Assembly: GCA_029948255.1 (NCBI GenBank) | Contig: JALIZF010001521.1 | Location: 186,001 to 250,000 of the forward strand | Direction: 5' to 3' | Length of the DNA stretch: 64,000 nucleotides | Source of the DNA: Telmatactis stephensoni | Taxonomy: Eukaryota > Cnidaria > Anthozoa > Actiniaria > Isophelliidae | Shown: piece after piece, positions 21,778-31,718 of the stretch | Position numbering within the stretch: position 1 is the first letter of the stretch | Layout: every line of letters starts with the position of its first letter | Program-made: the position numbers and the translations under genes | Notes under the pieces: generated by a model | Told to the model about the DNA's origin: nothing | The model's database searches: none | Seen by the model: the letters and a program-made list of their open reading frames with translations, nothing else

Positions 21778-24115
21778 CATGGCTGTATTTAGTGCTAATA
21801 AGCGATAATATCTGGGTTTTGGTCGACTTGTTTTGGCACTCCTTGTATGCAAGCAAAATCGCTTCAGTACCAATATCTAGTGGGCAACTATTGTCAGCAC
21901 TATTTGCTTGTTGGCGATGATGTATTATCGCTTTCCACAGACTTTCTTCCTGTAAGGGTGCAATGGTACCTAGACCAGCGATACCACCTCTTCAGCTTTT
22001 TCTGTGTACTCTTTTTTGGTTCTGTCAGAAAGTGTTTGCCAATCTACATCAACGAACTGCTTCAAAGGTTCAAATTCCCCTTCAGATATGAGACTAAGAG
22101 TATTATTCAGAGCTTGCAAGTTTTTCCTTTCTTGCTCACCTTCCGGCAGGAACATGCTACTTTGTTCTTCTTGTGACGAGCTACTAGGAGCAGAAAATGC
22201 TGAGCCAAGTGAGACATGGTGTACATTATCTGGCAGGCGCAGTCTTAATTTCCTGGGTACAGATTTTGGAGTGTTTGATATTGTAACTTGTGCTGGAGTG
22301 ACTGGTATCTCAACGACAAGTCGCCGACACGTACTACAAATAGCTAAAATGGAAAATTAGTAAATAGTTATGGTTTTCTCAACAGCATATGCACACAAAG
22401 ACAGCTTATGAGGCAGCTCACACTCACAACCACTAACATGAATATTTTTTGTGTACACATTTTGCGGTAATTATGTTTACGTACCAATTTTCTTGCCATC
22501 GTGCTTATAATTACAATGACATTCTCTAAAAAGTACATGCATTTTTGATCATAGTTTTCAAGCTGGTAAACCGTTGTGCCTCAATAGAGAGGTGAAGTAC
22601 TGCGAAGTTCCAATATAGTGAACTTCAACGATCCTTTAATTTCATATATTATCAACAGCGCAAACAGTCTTACCTGAACCTATAGGAACAACAATTCCTG
22701 AGCTCTTATAGATAATATCTGCCATGGTTTTATTTATCCGTCTTGGACGTTTTAGTATATTCGCCATTCGTTTAAAACTCTTTGAAGCTCCTCTTTTGTT
22801 TGTATGACAAGGATGACAGCAGTTGTCCTATCGCAATATGACCATCAAATAATTATTGATAATTACTGGAGAGCTTTTCAAAATCTAGATGCTAAATTAT
22901 AAAACGTTGTGATTTCTTCTTTTGGTTACCTTTGCTTTGAACATTGTTGTGAGATTAAAACGATGCTTGGGACAGATTATAAGTTTTGTAGTATCCACGT
23001 CTTCACAGGCTATTCCTGCTCGGTTTAGAATCAGCTCCCATTCTGAGATAACTGTCTCATTACCTAGCAAGCACAAGAATTAGTACAAGTTTCTTTCATT
23101 CGCTTGTTCAATTATTCAGCCATCCATCTATCCTTCCATTCTTCAAACCATCTATTCATCCATTATCCATTCATTCATGCATCCATTCATTCATTCATTC
23201 ATTCGTTCGTTCGTTCGTTCGTTCGTTCTATAAATCATCGTTTCTTTCCTTATTTTTTTATATTTCTTTCTCTCGTTTTAATTATCTTTCTTCGTTTCTT
23301 TCTTTCTTTCTTGCTTTCTTTCTTTCTTTCTGCCAAACGCTTTATTAATGAAAATTTTGAGCTTTCATGGCTCAGATCGAGAAAGTCAACGGTTGAAACT
23401 TTACTCTCCTCCTCTCCAATCAATCCCCACCTTTCCCCAACACCAAGAAAAATGATCAATAGTTTTGATAAAACACATAGCGAAAACAAAGTTTTCAACA
23501 TATATCTTTAAATAATTTTCTGATTTCATAAAACCGAAAAGCATATATCCCTATAAAAATAAATTAGATTTAAAATTAGTAATTTTGTTGTTTAAAAGAA
23601 ACCCTTCCTTTAGCACAATAAAAATTATGCTTATACATATTGACTATATGCGACTTGAAATGTACATATATTTTTTGTCAATTTCAATTCAGGGTCACAA
23701 ACATCACCATAATTATTTATCGATATACAAGACAAATAACTATGTATCTTCTTTATCCTTTTTTACATGGACTTAACTGAATGTTTCTTTCTTCCCCTTT
23801 CGCAAAAACCGTAGGTCATGTCATGGCAAACTGGAAAAAGTAGGACGTTCGGTATGTCATGCTCGTCGTACGTCCTTCCGTTATTCCTGTACGTAAAAAC
23901 GTACTGAGACTTGTAAATAAGACAGTGTTTTTCTGGTTAAACCGTAAGTTTATCGTAAATGTGTCTTACCATTATTGCCCGATGAACATGCTCCATCAAC
24001 AGCTGGACGCCCCCTGCTCCCAGAAGCACTTGATCCTGGATACTTTTCCTTTAGCCACTGCCCATTCCACAGCCCCACACTGATCGTCTTTATCGCCAAA
24101 TGAACAAGATTCCAT
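21778..24115 (-). pseudogene. Gene Z, 5' exons
   Basis: The upstream exons of gene Z on the minus strand. Exon 2 (23063-22930) encodes NETVISEWELILNRAG and IICPKHRFNL. Exon 3 (22827-22675) encodes DNCCHPCHTNKRGASKS. Exon 4 (22343 to the EnSpm insertion at 21777) begins ICSTCRRLVVEIP and continues to KKEYTEKAEEVVSL, AILLAYKECQNKSTKTQIL and ISTKYSH at the insertion point. Phases join exons 2, 3 and 4. The CPKH, CCHPCH and CSTC groups form a probable zinc-binding module spread over three exons. A frameshift lies near 21973. A first exon at 24115-23970 starting MESCSFGDKD is possible, with a donor that fits exon 2, but the frames disagree inside it, so the start is uncertain. Confidence 0.68.
23104..23335 (+). 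repeat. Compound microsatellite (ATTC/GTTC/CTTT)
   Basis: Runs of CATT/ATTC, then GTTC units near 23200-23228, then TTTC units near 23290-23330. The open frames across it encode only Ser/Phe/His-rich repeats and are not genes. Confidence 0.85.
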
Positions 24116-25929
24116 TGCTATTTTTGATTCCGCAGTTGAATTATTGACAATAATTGAGTATTAACATAAAATTACGTAAGACTGGAAGCTATTGGACCCA
24201 GTTCCCTATCGGCCAAATTCATGATGGCGGACAAATATCAATTGAAAATGGTTGTCGAAAGTTTTTTCGACGTCTTTTATATGTTAGAATACGGACAAAG
24301 AACGTTTTTCTCAACATAATAAAGAAGATGAATATCATATAAACTTTCAACACCAAACAGGAGAAATGTTTACAGCCACTCGACGATTTGTCGAGCCGGG
24401 GAATGAATTTGATGCAGCTACAACAAGAAATGCTTCATCGTACATGTTCAACTGTATTAAGAACTGGCTTAGACGTTAAGAAAAATTCACAGTGGTTCTC
24501 ACACGGAAGTTGATCAAAATGTATGGCTTCAAGAATTTCGAGGAAGATGCCAGACTACCTATAGTTGTCAAATCAATTCAGACTTGAAGAATTTCCCCTC
24601 CAAACCAATCAGGACCTTGAAATAAGCTCAGGTCAGCTCCAGTATATTATGAGTGCTTACATAGACAGTATTTCATGCACTAAACTGCTTAGTTCTGAGT
24701 TAACTGTACTGTAATTGTAGTATTTTATTTTTAATTTGGATGAAACCCTTTTGTGGTGCAGTTTTTCACTCAGTTCTTTGGCAATTTTAGAGTGTAAGGT
24801 AGCGTGTACTCACTCAAAAACAGCCTATTACAGTATATCCTAAATCAATAAAGTCCAAATAAAGTATTTGATGTGTTGGAACTTAAGTAAAGCAAGTATG
24901 GTTATCAAATTAATGCTTGAGAGAATATGTAAATTTTGTGAAAGTGTGCTGTTAAATGGGTCTTTGAAACACTTAAAAAATGAATGGGCCAATTTTTTCT
25001 CAATTGATTTTGAATCTACTTACATTGGGTTACTACCTGATATAAGTATCAATTTCAGCTAATAAGGCAGGCCAAAAATATAAATTTTTAAAGTTTGGCA
25101 ATTTTGACTAGTGATTTTCTTTTGAAAATTTAGCCAAAACTCGACCCAGGCTCTGCTCTGCCAGAACCATCTCTGGCAAACCCACACCTATGAATTGAAA
25201 TAGTCTTTATAGTAGAACAGCACCATACAATTGATTAGTTAATAAGCTTTGTGTGGATAGTTTTATATTAGGCCAAAGTTACCCCTTCAAATATGGGATT
25301 TTTGATGACCCAAAGGCTCAAAATGGGACCCCCCTGAAACTCATGAACTAAAATTCAGAGGACCAAACCAAAATGGCTTTTGGAATGTCTCATCAAGACC
25401 AACTTCTGGGGTGAGTTTCATCAAAATCGGCTGTCCCCCATTTCAAAAGTCTGGAACACTTTCTCTGTCAGGGACACTTAATAGTTCTTGGTCTTGTGCT
25501 TTAAAGTAAAGAGAATTCTAGTGGATGACTTTGATGGAGACATACGACCACGCCCAGTATGACATGACAGATGCTTCACAGTTCTTAGTCTTGTGCAAAG
25601 GGAGCCCAGCAGAAAATATCGTTTGCCTCACGTATTTACATCCGCCATTTTGATTTTTTTAAATAGCCGCTGAACAAACATATCGCTTTCGTGAACGAGC
25701 CCCAAAGAGGCGAACCGAGCTGACGAGCCCCAAAGGGGCGAGAGGGAATGAAACTGTGGGAGGCGTGACGTGAATAGACCAATAAGATTTTAGAACTGGG
25801 GGGTGTGTCTTAGTTTGATGCTCGTAGTAGTTTCCTTGGTTACATAAACAAGGAATTTTAGGTATGTGTGGTATTTTTGTGTTGACAAACGGGATCTTGG
25901 GATATATTTTGACATCTTCGAGACATGTG
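24116..25929. other. Non-coding stretch
   Basis: I find no supportable gene, RNA or clean element. There are duplicated phrases around 25490 and 25580 (AGTTCTTGGTCTTGTGC / AGTTCTTAGTCTTGTGC), and a CG-richer segment at 25680-25790 containing two near-copies of GACGAGCCCCAAAGGGGCGA. Confidence 0.5.
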
Positions 25930-25936
25930 TATTACA

Positions 25937-26094
25937 AGAAATGTTAAGTGAAAATCAGAAGTGTCTTTATATCTGGTAAGGCAGGTAGTGGAAAATCGTT
26001 CTTGCTTCGGAATGTAATCGAAAATTTACGTGTTCATGGCACAAAATTTGCTGTTACTGCTCCGACAGGAATAGCAGCCGTAAATGTTGGTGGT
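25937..26094 (+). pseudogene. PIF1-like helicase fragment
   Basis: Encodes VFISGKAGSGKSFLLRN followed by FAVTAPTGIAAVNVGG, the Walker A loop and the next conserved block of PIF1-like helicases (the family in Helitrons and in repeated animal genes). The frame leaves the family pattern after VNVGG at a GTGGTATT sequence that could be a splice donor. I find no further helicase motifs downstream, so this is a single exon or a dead fragment. Confidence 0.7.
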
Positions 26095-26249
26095 ATTTAC
26101 TTTTTCATTCAGATCATTTTGGTAACGTACCAGTTGAACACTAAGATTCCGTCTGAGAAGGTTACATCATTGGCATCTTGATGCAAGTGAGTTCGATAAA
26201 AAATAAAAACAACTGGTAGCTCTTCTAATGTATTTTTTTTGCTCGTTAC

Positions 26250-27023
26250 CTTTGATGTCAATTTCTACTGTCTTGTGCATTGAACCAATGATCTCACCAT
26301 TTAAATTTATTTCTCTAGTATTCTCTGGAAGAACAACATAGGATGGATTTTGGACTGCTGAGCATATTTTTGTTTTTTTAACATCTCCAATGATCAGAAG
26401 AAAATCTTGAAATTAGCTAATTTGATCAGGTACTGCAGGGATATCAGAACACGTGGCATGTACTCCAGCATATGAGGATGCCCAAGAAAGATCAGCAAAC
26501 TGTCCTAAAAGTTTGCTTATCATCAATCAACTTCCGTTCATAATAGCACATCTCACATTTATCGCTTATCAATAAGGGATTCCATGGATCGCACAGGGTT
26601 TGATGATTCTGCACATCTTGCAAAAGATTCACGTAGGAATACAAAGTAGACCTCAACAAGCAAGGAGGAACGTTCTCTTTGTTTTGGTCATCACGCTCGA
26701 TGACTTTGACATTCACGTAAACATATCTAATGTGACAATTAAGACATAATAGATTATATTTATACATAAAAGTTACTGTCCTTTGAAAAGGTCATGAAAT
26801 CTCAGTGTTAACATGTGTTAAAGGATACTAAAATTCGTTTTTCAAGCCAGAGGATCTCCTCTTTTTCCGCTCACAAGTGACAACTTCACTTTGAAGGATT
26901 TTGGCAAATGTTGCGCTGTTCAAGCGTCGAATATTTTGTTTTTCGCAAGCGTCGTTGAATTTCGTGTAAGCTTCTTCGACTCTTATTTGGGATCCTGGTG
27001 ATTGGCAAAAAAGTGATCTTACC
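26250..27023 (-). pseudogene. RFX-like winged-helix gene, 3' part
   Basis: An exon at 27023-26828, preceded by a TTTTTTTAG acceptor, encodes VEEAYTKFNDACEKQNIRRL, then NSATFAKILQSE and RKKRRSSGL, a pattern like RFX-type winged-helix DNA-binding domains (FGKIIRS-type core). Farther on, 26767-26250 encodes VIERDDQNKENVPP, NHQTLCDPWNPLL, a Cys pair (CEMCYYERK), SWASSYAGVHATCSDIP and QNPSYVVLPENTREINL. A frameshift near 26510 and an in-frame TAA near 26412 interrupt the second part. The link between the parts rests on my memory of the order in family members. The function is unknown beyond probable DNA binding. It is convergent with the PIF1-like fragment. Confidence 0.55.
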
Positions 27024-27683
27024 CTAAAAAAAGTAAATCTTCAATTAGTTGTTTGATATGTAAGTTCATTTTAAGCTGCCTTAACTTATTTTACCGGGAT
27101 TAAAGTCATTTAAATACGTCCGTCCTAGGGCAAACATAATAGTAACCGTTAAAGCCAGCAATATAAATCGAATTTTGAATAACTAAATTCATAAATACTC
27201 ATATCTTTGATTTGATTCAAAGTTAATATCAATTTGGAAATATCTTGCCTTTATAGTCGAGCATCAAATAAGCTTATGAATATTCAACAATCGTTCGATT
27301 TAAATTTGAAATTCAAATTTTCTGAATTTAAAATTCCATATTACTCGTATTTACGTTTGGCTGTGCAAATCTTGCTCCCGCGATGAATTATTCATGTTCG
27401 GTACAAGTCTAACCCGGCATTACGCCGAATATAGAATCCAATTCACTTTTTTTGCCTCTTGTTCCTATCAACGGCTCTGTTCTTAGCAATCTGCTACGAG
27501 GATAAGCCAGGGCTCGTTTGGTCAGCGGATATCACAAATAATTCAAAATGGCAGATTCAAATGGTTTCAAACAATATTCTGCCGTGCTCCGTTGCTTGTG
27601 CTTATACGTAAAGAGAGTGCTAGTGGATGACTTTTCAGTAAGAAATTACATCCTGCTGTGGATGTTGAGAGGTTTGGTTTATT
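27024..27683. other. Non-coding stretch
   Basis: Very AT-rich between 27120 and 27340. I see no gene, RNA or clear repeat. Confidence 0.5.
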
Positions 27684-28635
27684 TTAATTGAACTTACTCT
27701 CGCAACTTTTGCAAAACCAATTTCATCACTTTGGTGTAGTTGTCATTGAGGTACAGAGAAAGTGATACCAATTCAAACACCGATCACAGGCAACTAACTA
27801 TTGGCCATCTTTGATTATTTGGGTTTTTTTTGCATGTTTTGCACACCCATGAACACTCTTCTTTCTTTTTTTTACCTTTTAGCCACGCGTCTTTGTTGAA
27901 ATATCTTTCTATTCTGTAAATGTCAACATGTTGAACATCACGTATAGTGTCTAGTATGAGGTTAAAGTTTCAAAGTCATTGACGGTTAACAGTTCTGTCC
28001 CAATCATTGCTTCTGCTTTGAGTCTATGGTTTGTAATGCATTCAAGAATTGTCTTTGTCTTGTGGCTTCATTTTAATAAAGGGTGCCAAGGAATGGCTGC
28101 TACCTTTCCTTTTTTTGATTTTGGAACTCCTATGACTGTGACTTCTGCTCCTTTCGGCCGTCCATGTCTTATCATTTTTGTTGGCATTTTAATATCACTA
28201 AATTTAGAATATTTTGTACTTGATTTAACTTGTCATATTTCCAGTTAGCTTTTTGTAACTCAGTTTGTCTTGTGGAAGTATGTACTTGTTCATTTGTCAA
28301 TTCTTCTGCCATCTGAAAGTTTTGTTCCATAGGGCTTTGTTCATTTTTTTCTTTTTTTCATTTCTTGTTTCCTCATTCCTTTTGTTTTTGCCTCATCCAT
28401 CTGCATTGTTTATTCTTTTCCATTTCATCTTGACTTTCATGAAAGAGATCTTGTTCTCTTTTCCGTTTTATTTCCGTTTTCGTTTCAGGCTTCCTCTTGT
28501 GTTTACTCAGGATTTGTCCTGACTTGCACCAAAGGCATCATCAGGTTCTTTTTCTTTTGACTTTTTTCTTTGTCCCTTTTGCTTTTCCTCAACGAACTGT
28601 TCAATCTCGTCTTCCGAATCATTTTCTGCAACGAT
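27684..28635 (-). pseudogene. PHD-finger gene, 3' part
   Basis: Read on the minus strand from the EnSpm boundary: acidic/basic segment ENDSEDEIEQFVEEKQKG, then an AT-hook-like HGRPKGAEVTVIGVPKSKK, KTILECITNHRLKAEA, VDIYRIERYFNKDAWLK, and a PHD-type zinc finger with Cys pairs in VCKTC and CDRC, then NWYHFLC and WFCKSC. The stop is at 27684-27686. At least three frameshifts or stops (near 28500, 28060 and 27955, and a TGATGA inside the finger) show it is dead. GRPKGAE plus a C-terminal PHD finger is an arrangement I remember from repeated cnidarian proteins whose N-terminal part has a SWIM finger. The 5' continuation lies beyond the inserted EnSpm element at 36262 onward. Confidence 0.68.
28633..28635 (+). 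repeat. Target-site duplication GAT (left)
   Basis: GAT directly before the CACAG terminus; repeated at 36259-36261 directly after the CTGTG terminus. A 3-bp duplication is standard for EnSpm/CACTA. Confidence 0.85.
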
Positions 28636-28660
28636 CACAGGAAAAAAATGTGATTTCCCA
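28636..28660 (+). repeat. Left terminal inverted repeat of EnSpm element 2
   Basis: 25 bp, perfect complement of 36234-36258. Confidence 0.92.
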
Positions 28661-28735
28661 AAATGTGAAAAAAAGGGGATATTATGGGGAATTATTTGGG
28701 AATTTCAGCAAAATGGGAAAGTGATACCAAAACCA

Positions 28736-29118
28736 ATGTTGGGACAACAAAATCCCAGCAATATCCCAACTTCGGGAATTTGTTGTCCCAACAATAACCC
28801 AACATAAGGAATTTGTTTTCCCAGTAATAACCCAACATAAGGAATTTGTTGTCCCAGTAATAACCCAACATAGGGATTTTAATGTCCCAGTAATAACCCA
28901 ACATAGGGATTTTAATGTCCCAGTAATAACCCAACATAGGGATTTTAATGTCCCAGTAATAACCCAACATAGGGATTTTAATGTCCCAGTAATAACCCAA
29001 CATAGGGATTTTAATGTCCCAGTAATAACCCAACATAGGGAATTTGTTGCCCCAGTAATAACCCAACATAGGGAATTTGTTATCCCAACAATAACCCAAC
29101 ATAGGGAATTTGTTGCCC
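28736..29118. repeat. 33-bp minisatellite (left subterminal array)
   Basis: About eleven tandem copies of a 33-bp unit containing AATAACCCAACATAGGGA. Because 33 is a multiple of three, two minus-strand frames stay open across it (186 and 136 codons) and would give an 11-residue Trp/Cys-rich repeat. I treat those frames as a by-product of the array. Confidence 0.88.
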
Positions 29119-29378
29119 CAACAACTTTTCTTAATTCTAGAAATAGAAGCATGGCAAACAGTAAAATAATTTGAATCTCTTTACTGAAATTCTTGTAAAC
29201 TCTGAAAATAACATCATTTGTTTGCACTTGTGACAATGTCATATAAACAATTTCAACAGACTTTTCCTAACGGTACTTTGACACATTGTAAATTACAAAA
29301 TATCGCTTGTTTGCACTTGTGATAATCATATAAACACAACATACACTCTCTCCTAACTTCAATTACTTTTAATTTCAA

Positions 29379-31547
29379 TTACAATGCAATTTCTCTGCAA
29401 ATAACAACATCATCTGTTTGCACCTGTGAGGGACAATCAAGATGATTTTTTATGTTACAGTACCCTGCCTTTAGAAGTTTCCTTATCATTACTGACATAA
29501 CTTCACTGGTTGAAAGTGCTGTCAAGCTCTTGGATGGTACAAGAAACTTTTTTTTTAAAACATCAACAAGATCTCTAGATAGGTTCTTCCCAAACACTCC
29601 TTTAATGATAGCTTTTCTTATTTTCAATGATAAGTCTTGAACTAGTTCACCTTCAGGGCTTGGAGCTTTGGGGCTTGGAGTTTTAGGGCTTGCAGTTTTA
29701 GGGCTTGGAGTTTTGGGGCATGAAAACTGGGTTCCACACCAATCATCATCACTGCCACTTATGACTGGTTCAGTGTCTCCACTACTGTCACAGTCTCCAT
29801 CTTCTCACAAGCTTGGCTCATCTTCTACTGAACTTTCCTAACATAGAGAGCATATCCATCAATAAATCAAAAGTAATTAACAATAAATGATAGCCATGAA
29901 TGTAACACAATTTAGAAGGTAAGTTAGATATATTTACCTCTGAACTAAAAGTCTAAAAGTCACTGGTTGTGTGAGTGGGGGAGATGGCTGAGAACTTGAA
30001 AGCTATAGTAAGAAAAAAGTATTTATAAGAGTTGACAATATTGACGGGAATGCGCCTAGTCTCAAACCTTTACTGTAAATAATATTACTGCATAAACTTT
30101 AAAAGTTGGTTTCTTGATCAAATGATCAAAAGGAGTACCAAGTGAACAAATACGAAAGAGTTGATTATTTAGACAAATTAACAGAACAGAAAATACACTA
30201 CAGCGGATATTATTACCTCACCAAGTGATGGACTTTTTCGTTTTTTATAACGGCGTTGTTCATTGAAGAAACTTTTTACATGTTTCATGATGCCATCTTT
30301 ACCAAAGTTAATTTCAGGTATGCCACACTCCTTTTCGATATCCTCTGCAAATTTCTCAAGTTGTGCCTTTAATTCCGGGGAATTAAATTTTGGAAAAAAG
30401 CCTTTCCACCTATTACTTGCAAGAACCCCAATTTTTTTACGCCTAGATAAAATAGAATTCGATATCGAGTTTTTAGCCGTTCATGCTGTCGGCCGCCATT
30501 TTGAATTGGGACAAACACGCCAGAATTATTAGAAATTCCCATCACTTTGACTTCCTGTAACTCCTCTCTTTTGGATTTTGGATGGATTTTCGAAATTTTG
30601 CACTTTTTGAAAAGATAACGTCGATCTTTTTTAGGACGCTTACTGTGATGAAAATTAGAAAGCTATTTTTTGAGAAAATATTTTTTTGTTTTCCAAATAA
30701 AACATTTGGCACGCAAACCATTCGTGAAAAACAGGGTGTCTCAAAAAACGTAGTTAAAATACTTGCATTGCTTTTATTTTCAGTCCTACAACTGGTGTCC
30801 ATATAGCTGCTGTTTATTAAAGCTTAAATTTTGAAAATCCATCAAACCAGAGCGGAGTTACGGGAAGTCAAAGTGATAGGAATTTCTAATAAATCTGGCG
30901 CGTTTGTCCCAATTCAAAATGGCGGCCGACACTGGTCTAAGTTAAGTTTTTGGTTCTTCCTTCAATCGGACAAACAAACTGAATGGATAACATTCATATT
31001 TACTCCCTCATATGCTTACTTTGTGAGGTAGAGTTGCCTCATGTCGGGTTTGAGTTGAGATAAATCTGCCATGCTTGGTTTGAGTGGAGTAAGCGTAATA
31101 GTAGTTTTGGCGCCAATTCCGCCATCTTGTTGTCTCAGAAAATCAAATTCATGCTTGAAACGCACTGCTTTTCCATTCCCAGCCTCACAAAGATCGGGGC
31201 ATCTGCCTCCCTGTTAATCATATCGACTATTGACAACTCATTGTCAACCTCTTCACCTAGTTTTAAAGACAAACACAATCATTAAGCTTACATGGACCAC
31301 TCTTCCAGGATTTCATATGAAGTCATTTTTTTATAAAAGTCGTAGCATACTCACGTTTGAAAGCTGCCAAAACTTCTTCACCTAATAAATCTTTTATCTG
31401 GGTGCTGATGTTGTTTACATTCTCAGTGCTTGTGTTATCTTCCTGATTCACAATGCTTTCGTCGAGACCCTCCCCCGCCATGTTGAAACCTTCGAAGGAG
31501 AACACGATTTCCAGGAAAGAAGATGCAAGATTGGATATGTTCGTCAT
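29379..31547 (-). pseudogene. Accessory gene of EnSpm element 2
   Basis: Minus-strand exons are visible but not all junctions resolve. The first (31547 to 31355, donor GTGAGT) contains MAGEGLDESIVNQED and QIKDLLGEEVLAAFKR. A second block at about 31225-31030 encodes NGKAVRFKHEFDFLRQQD and LTPLKPSMADLSQLKP. A third at about 30445-30217 encodes KKIGVLASNRWKGFFP and HVKSFFNEQRRYKKRKSPS, resembling the DNA-binding end of BEN-like domains. The last, to 29379, contains DSSGDTEPVISGSDDDW, four short PKTPS-type repeats and LVQDLSLKIRKAIIKGVFGK. One TGA interrupts the last block. A 447-bp inverted repeat separates the second and third blocks. Position opposite Tnp2 suggests the element's second protein; the role is inferred. 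Confidence 0.52.
30488..30934. repeat. Inverted-repeat element with GGCCGCCATTTTG ends
   Basis: Arms at about 30488-30575 and 30842-30934: TCGGCCGCCATTTTGAATTG at the left and CAATTCAAAATGGCGGCCGA at the right, continuing inward with GGGACAAAC, AGAAATTCC and CACTTTGACTTCC. The arms are about 85 bp. It interrupts the accessory gene region of EnSpm element 2. Confidence 0.75.
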
Positions 31548-31718
31548 CGCGCGATCTCATTGGTGAATTTTCCTGCCTTTACTCGAATTTTTCTAACAGA
31601 AGCAACTATTGGTAGTTTTTCCCGCCGTTGAAAATCATTGGTCAATATGAGCGTTCTTCCTATTGGTTAATAAGTCTCAAGCTTGGGTTTCCTGTGGTAA
31701 TGAAAATGGTGGGCTGAT

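Noticed and set aside
10994..21780. A 3-bp target duplication for EnSpm element 1
   Set aside because: TGG and CAT do not match, and shifting the boundary by one base gives only CTG against ATG. I do not claim one.
22004..22360. Plus-strand 118-codon open frame
   Set aside because: It is a shadow of gene Z exon 4 on the opposite strand.
23104..23330. CRISPR-like or phage-type repeat array
   Set aside because: Units are only 4 bp with no spacers, and the DNA is clearly eukaryotic with introns.
23104..23511. Ser/His/Phe-rich open frame
   Set aside because: Translation of a compound microsatellite.
27979..28248. Plus-strand 89-codon open frame
   Set aside because: It is the complement of the GRPKGAE/PHD gene on the minus strand.
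28682..29242. 186-codon Trp/Cys-rich minus-strand open frame
   Set aside because: It is produced by the 33-bp minisatellite, is open in a second frame too, and has no flanking coding signal.
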